Assembly: GCA_009777135.1 (NCBI GenBank)
Contig: WRMM01000002.1
Location: forward strand, 1 to 23,837
Source: Candidatus Fibrimonadales bacterium
Lineage (GTDB): Bacteria > Fibrobacterota > Fibrobacteria > Fibrobacterales > Fibrobacteraceae
Length of the DNA: 23,837 bases
Direction: 5' to 3'
Under the pieces are notes generated by a model that saw only the letters and a list, made by a program, of their open reading frames with translations, was not told the origin of the DNA and made no database searches. How positions within the stretch are numbered: the first letter of the stretch is position 1; the number at the start of each line of letters is the position of its first letter. The translations under genes were made by a program, and so were the position numbers. This document shows positions 23,591-23,837 of the stretch, piece by piece.

Positions 23591-23677
23591 TGGAGAATAC
23601 GGGCGTAGCTTGTTACATCCATCAACCGGACACATTCCCCTAAAAATAAACATCATCGCTAATATCAAAAACTTTTC

Positions 23678-23713
23678 CTAGTTTCCCCTCAAGCAATAAT
23701 CTGTGAGGTTTCT
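23678..23713 (+). promoter_or_regulatory. Candidate promoter and Shine-Dalgarno of the last lipoprotein gene
   Basis: TTTTCCTAGTTTCCCC around 23673-23688 resembles the yraN box; CTAGTTT differs from CTAWATT in two positions. The predicted leader is about 23 nt and carries GAGG (23705-23708), 5 nt before the ATG. This mirrors the htpG layout, where a longer leader comes with a Shine-Dalgarno. Confidence 0.35.
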
Positions 23714-23837
23714 ATGAAAAAATATCGCTTTGATACGCACGCTGTCCGCAAGGGACTCGTTTCACTCGCCGCTTTCCTTCTTTTGGCGCTGCTTTTTGCC
23801 ACAGGATGCAACGAAAGCAAATCGGAGAAAAAAGCGG
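23714..23837 (+). CDS. Lipoprotein, 5' fragment cut by the window end
   Basis: Forty-one codons are visible. The translation starts MKKYRFDTHAVRKG, continues with a hydrophobic stretch of about 15 residues and ends in ATGC, a type II lipobox with Cys32, then NESKSEKKA. This is a typical lipoprotein N-terminus; nothing can be said of the mature protein. GAGG at 23705-23708 supports the start. The gene continues beyond the window. Confidence 0.7.
   Translation, partial: MKKYRFDTHAVRKGLVSLAAFLLLALLFATGCNESKSEKKA

Overview
The window reads as a compact chromosomal segment from a Gram-negative bacterium of moderate-to-low GC. It has no rRNA, tRNA, IS element or CRISPR array that I can recognise. 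A DivIVA-domain protein, several lipoproteins with type II signal peptides, a class A PBP, a PopT-type (DUF368) lipid carrier transporter, a Deg protease and an acyl-ACP thioesterase suggest a Fibrobacterota-like (Fibrobacter-type) organism. That placement is a guess from gene content and style, not a database result. No gene-free stretch exceeds 300 bp; the largest is the 165-bp gap at 19642-19806.

Layout. 52-9251 (+) is one tightly packed run: divIVA-like gene, a TPR/transglutaminase lipoprotein, rsmI, an Ig-like lipoprotein, a small secreted six-cysteine protein, an AAA ATPase overlapping a DUF4276 (TOPRIM-like) gene, then popT. 9275-10792 (+) is a lone NuoM-like proton-channel subunit that converges on, and overlaps by 118 nt, rsgA (-). 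Divergent from rsgA is htpG, followed by an acyl-ACP thioesterase, yraN and hisF (+). hisF converges on a minus-strand operon that reads PBP1 - pyrD - secreted protein. Divergent from the PBP gene is a Deg protease (+), which abuts a lone flagellar-rod-like gene (-). Upstream of that gene lies a CapA-like phosphatase (-), divergent from an exonuclease III gene (+). The window ends inside a further lipoprotein gene.

The strongest unexplained structure is regulatory. At eight transcription-unit heads or isolated gene starts the 7-mer CTAWATT (W = A or T), preceded by a T-rich stretch, sits just upstream of the gene; further starts carry variants of it. In seven of the eight it lies 6-8 nt from the start codon and no Shine-Dalgarno is present, as expected for a -10 element driving leaderless mRNA. 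In the eighth (htpG) the box is farther away and a Shine-Dalgarno appears. Most operon-internal genes carry ordinary Shine-Dalgarno sites or stop/start overlaps.

The PBP/deg divergent promoter is itself a near-complete inverted duplication with a G-quadruplex-capable, telomere-like 14-bp repeat in the middle. Other points of interest are a probable single-base frameshift at the divIVA/lipoprotein junction, a PARIS/OLD-like ATPase-TOPRIM pair, an orphan NuoM lacking a key lysine, and three convergent gene pairs with no room for a terminator.
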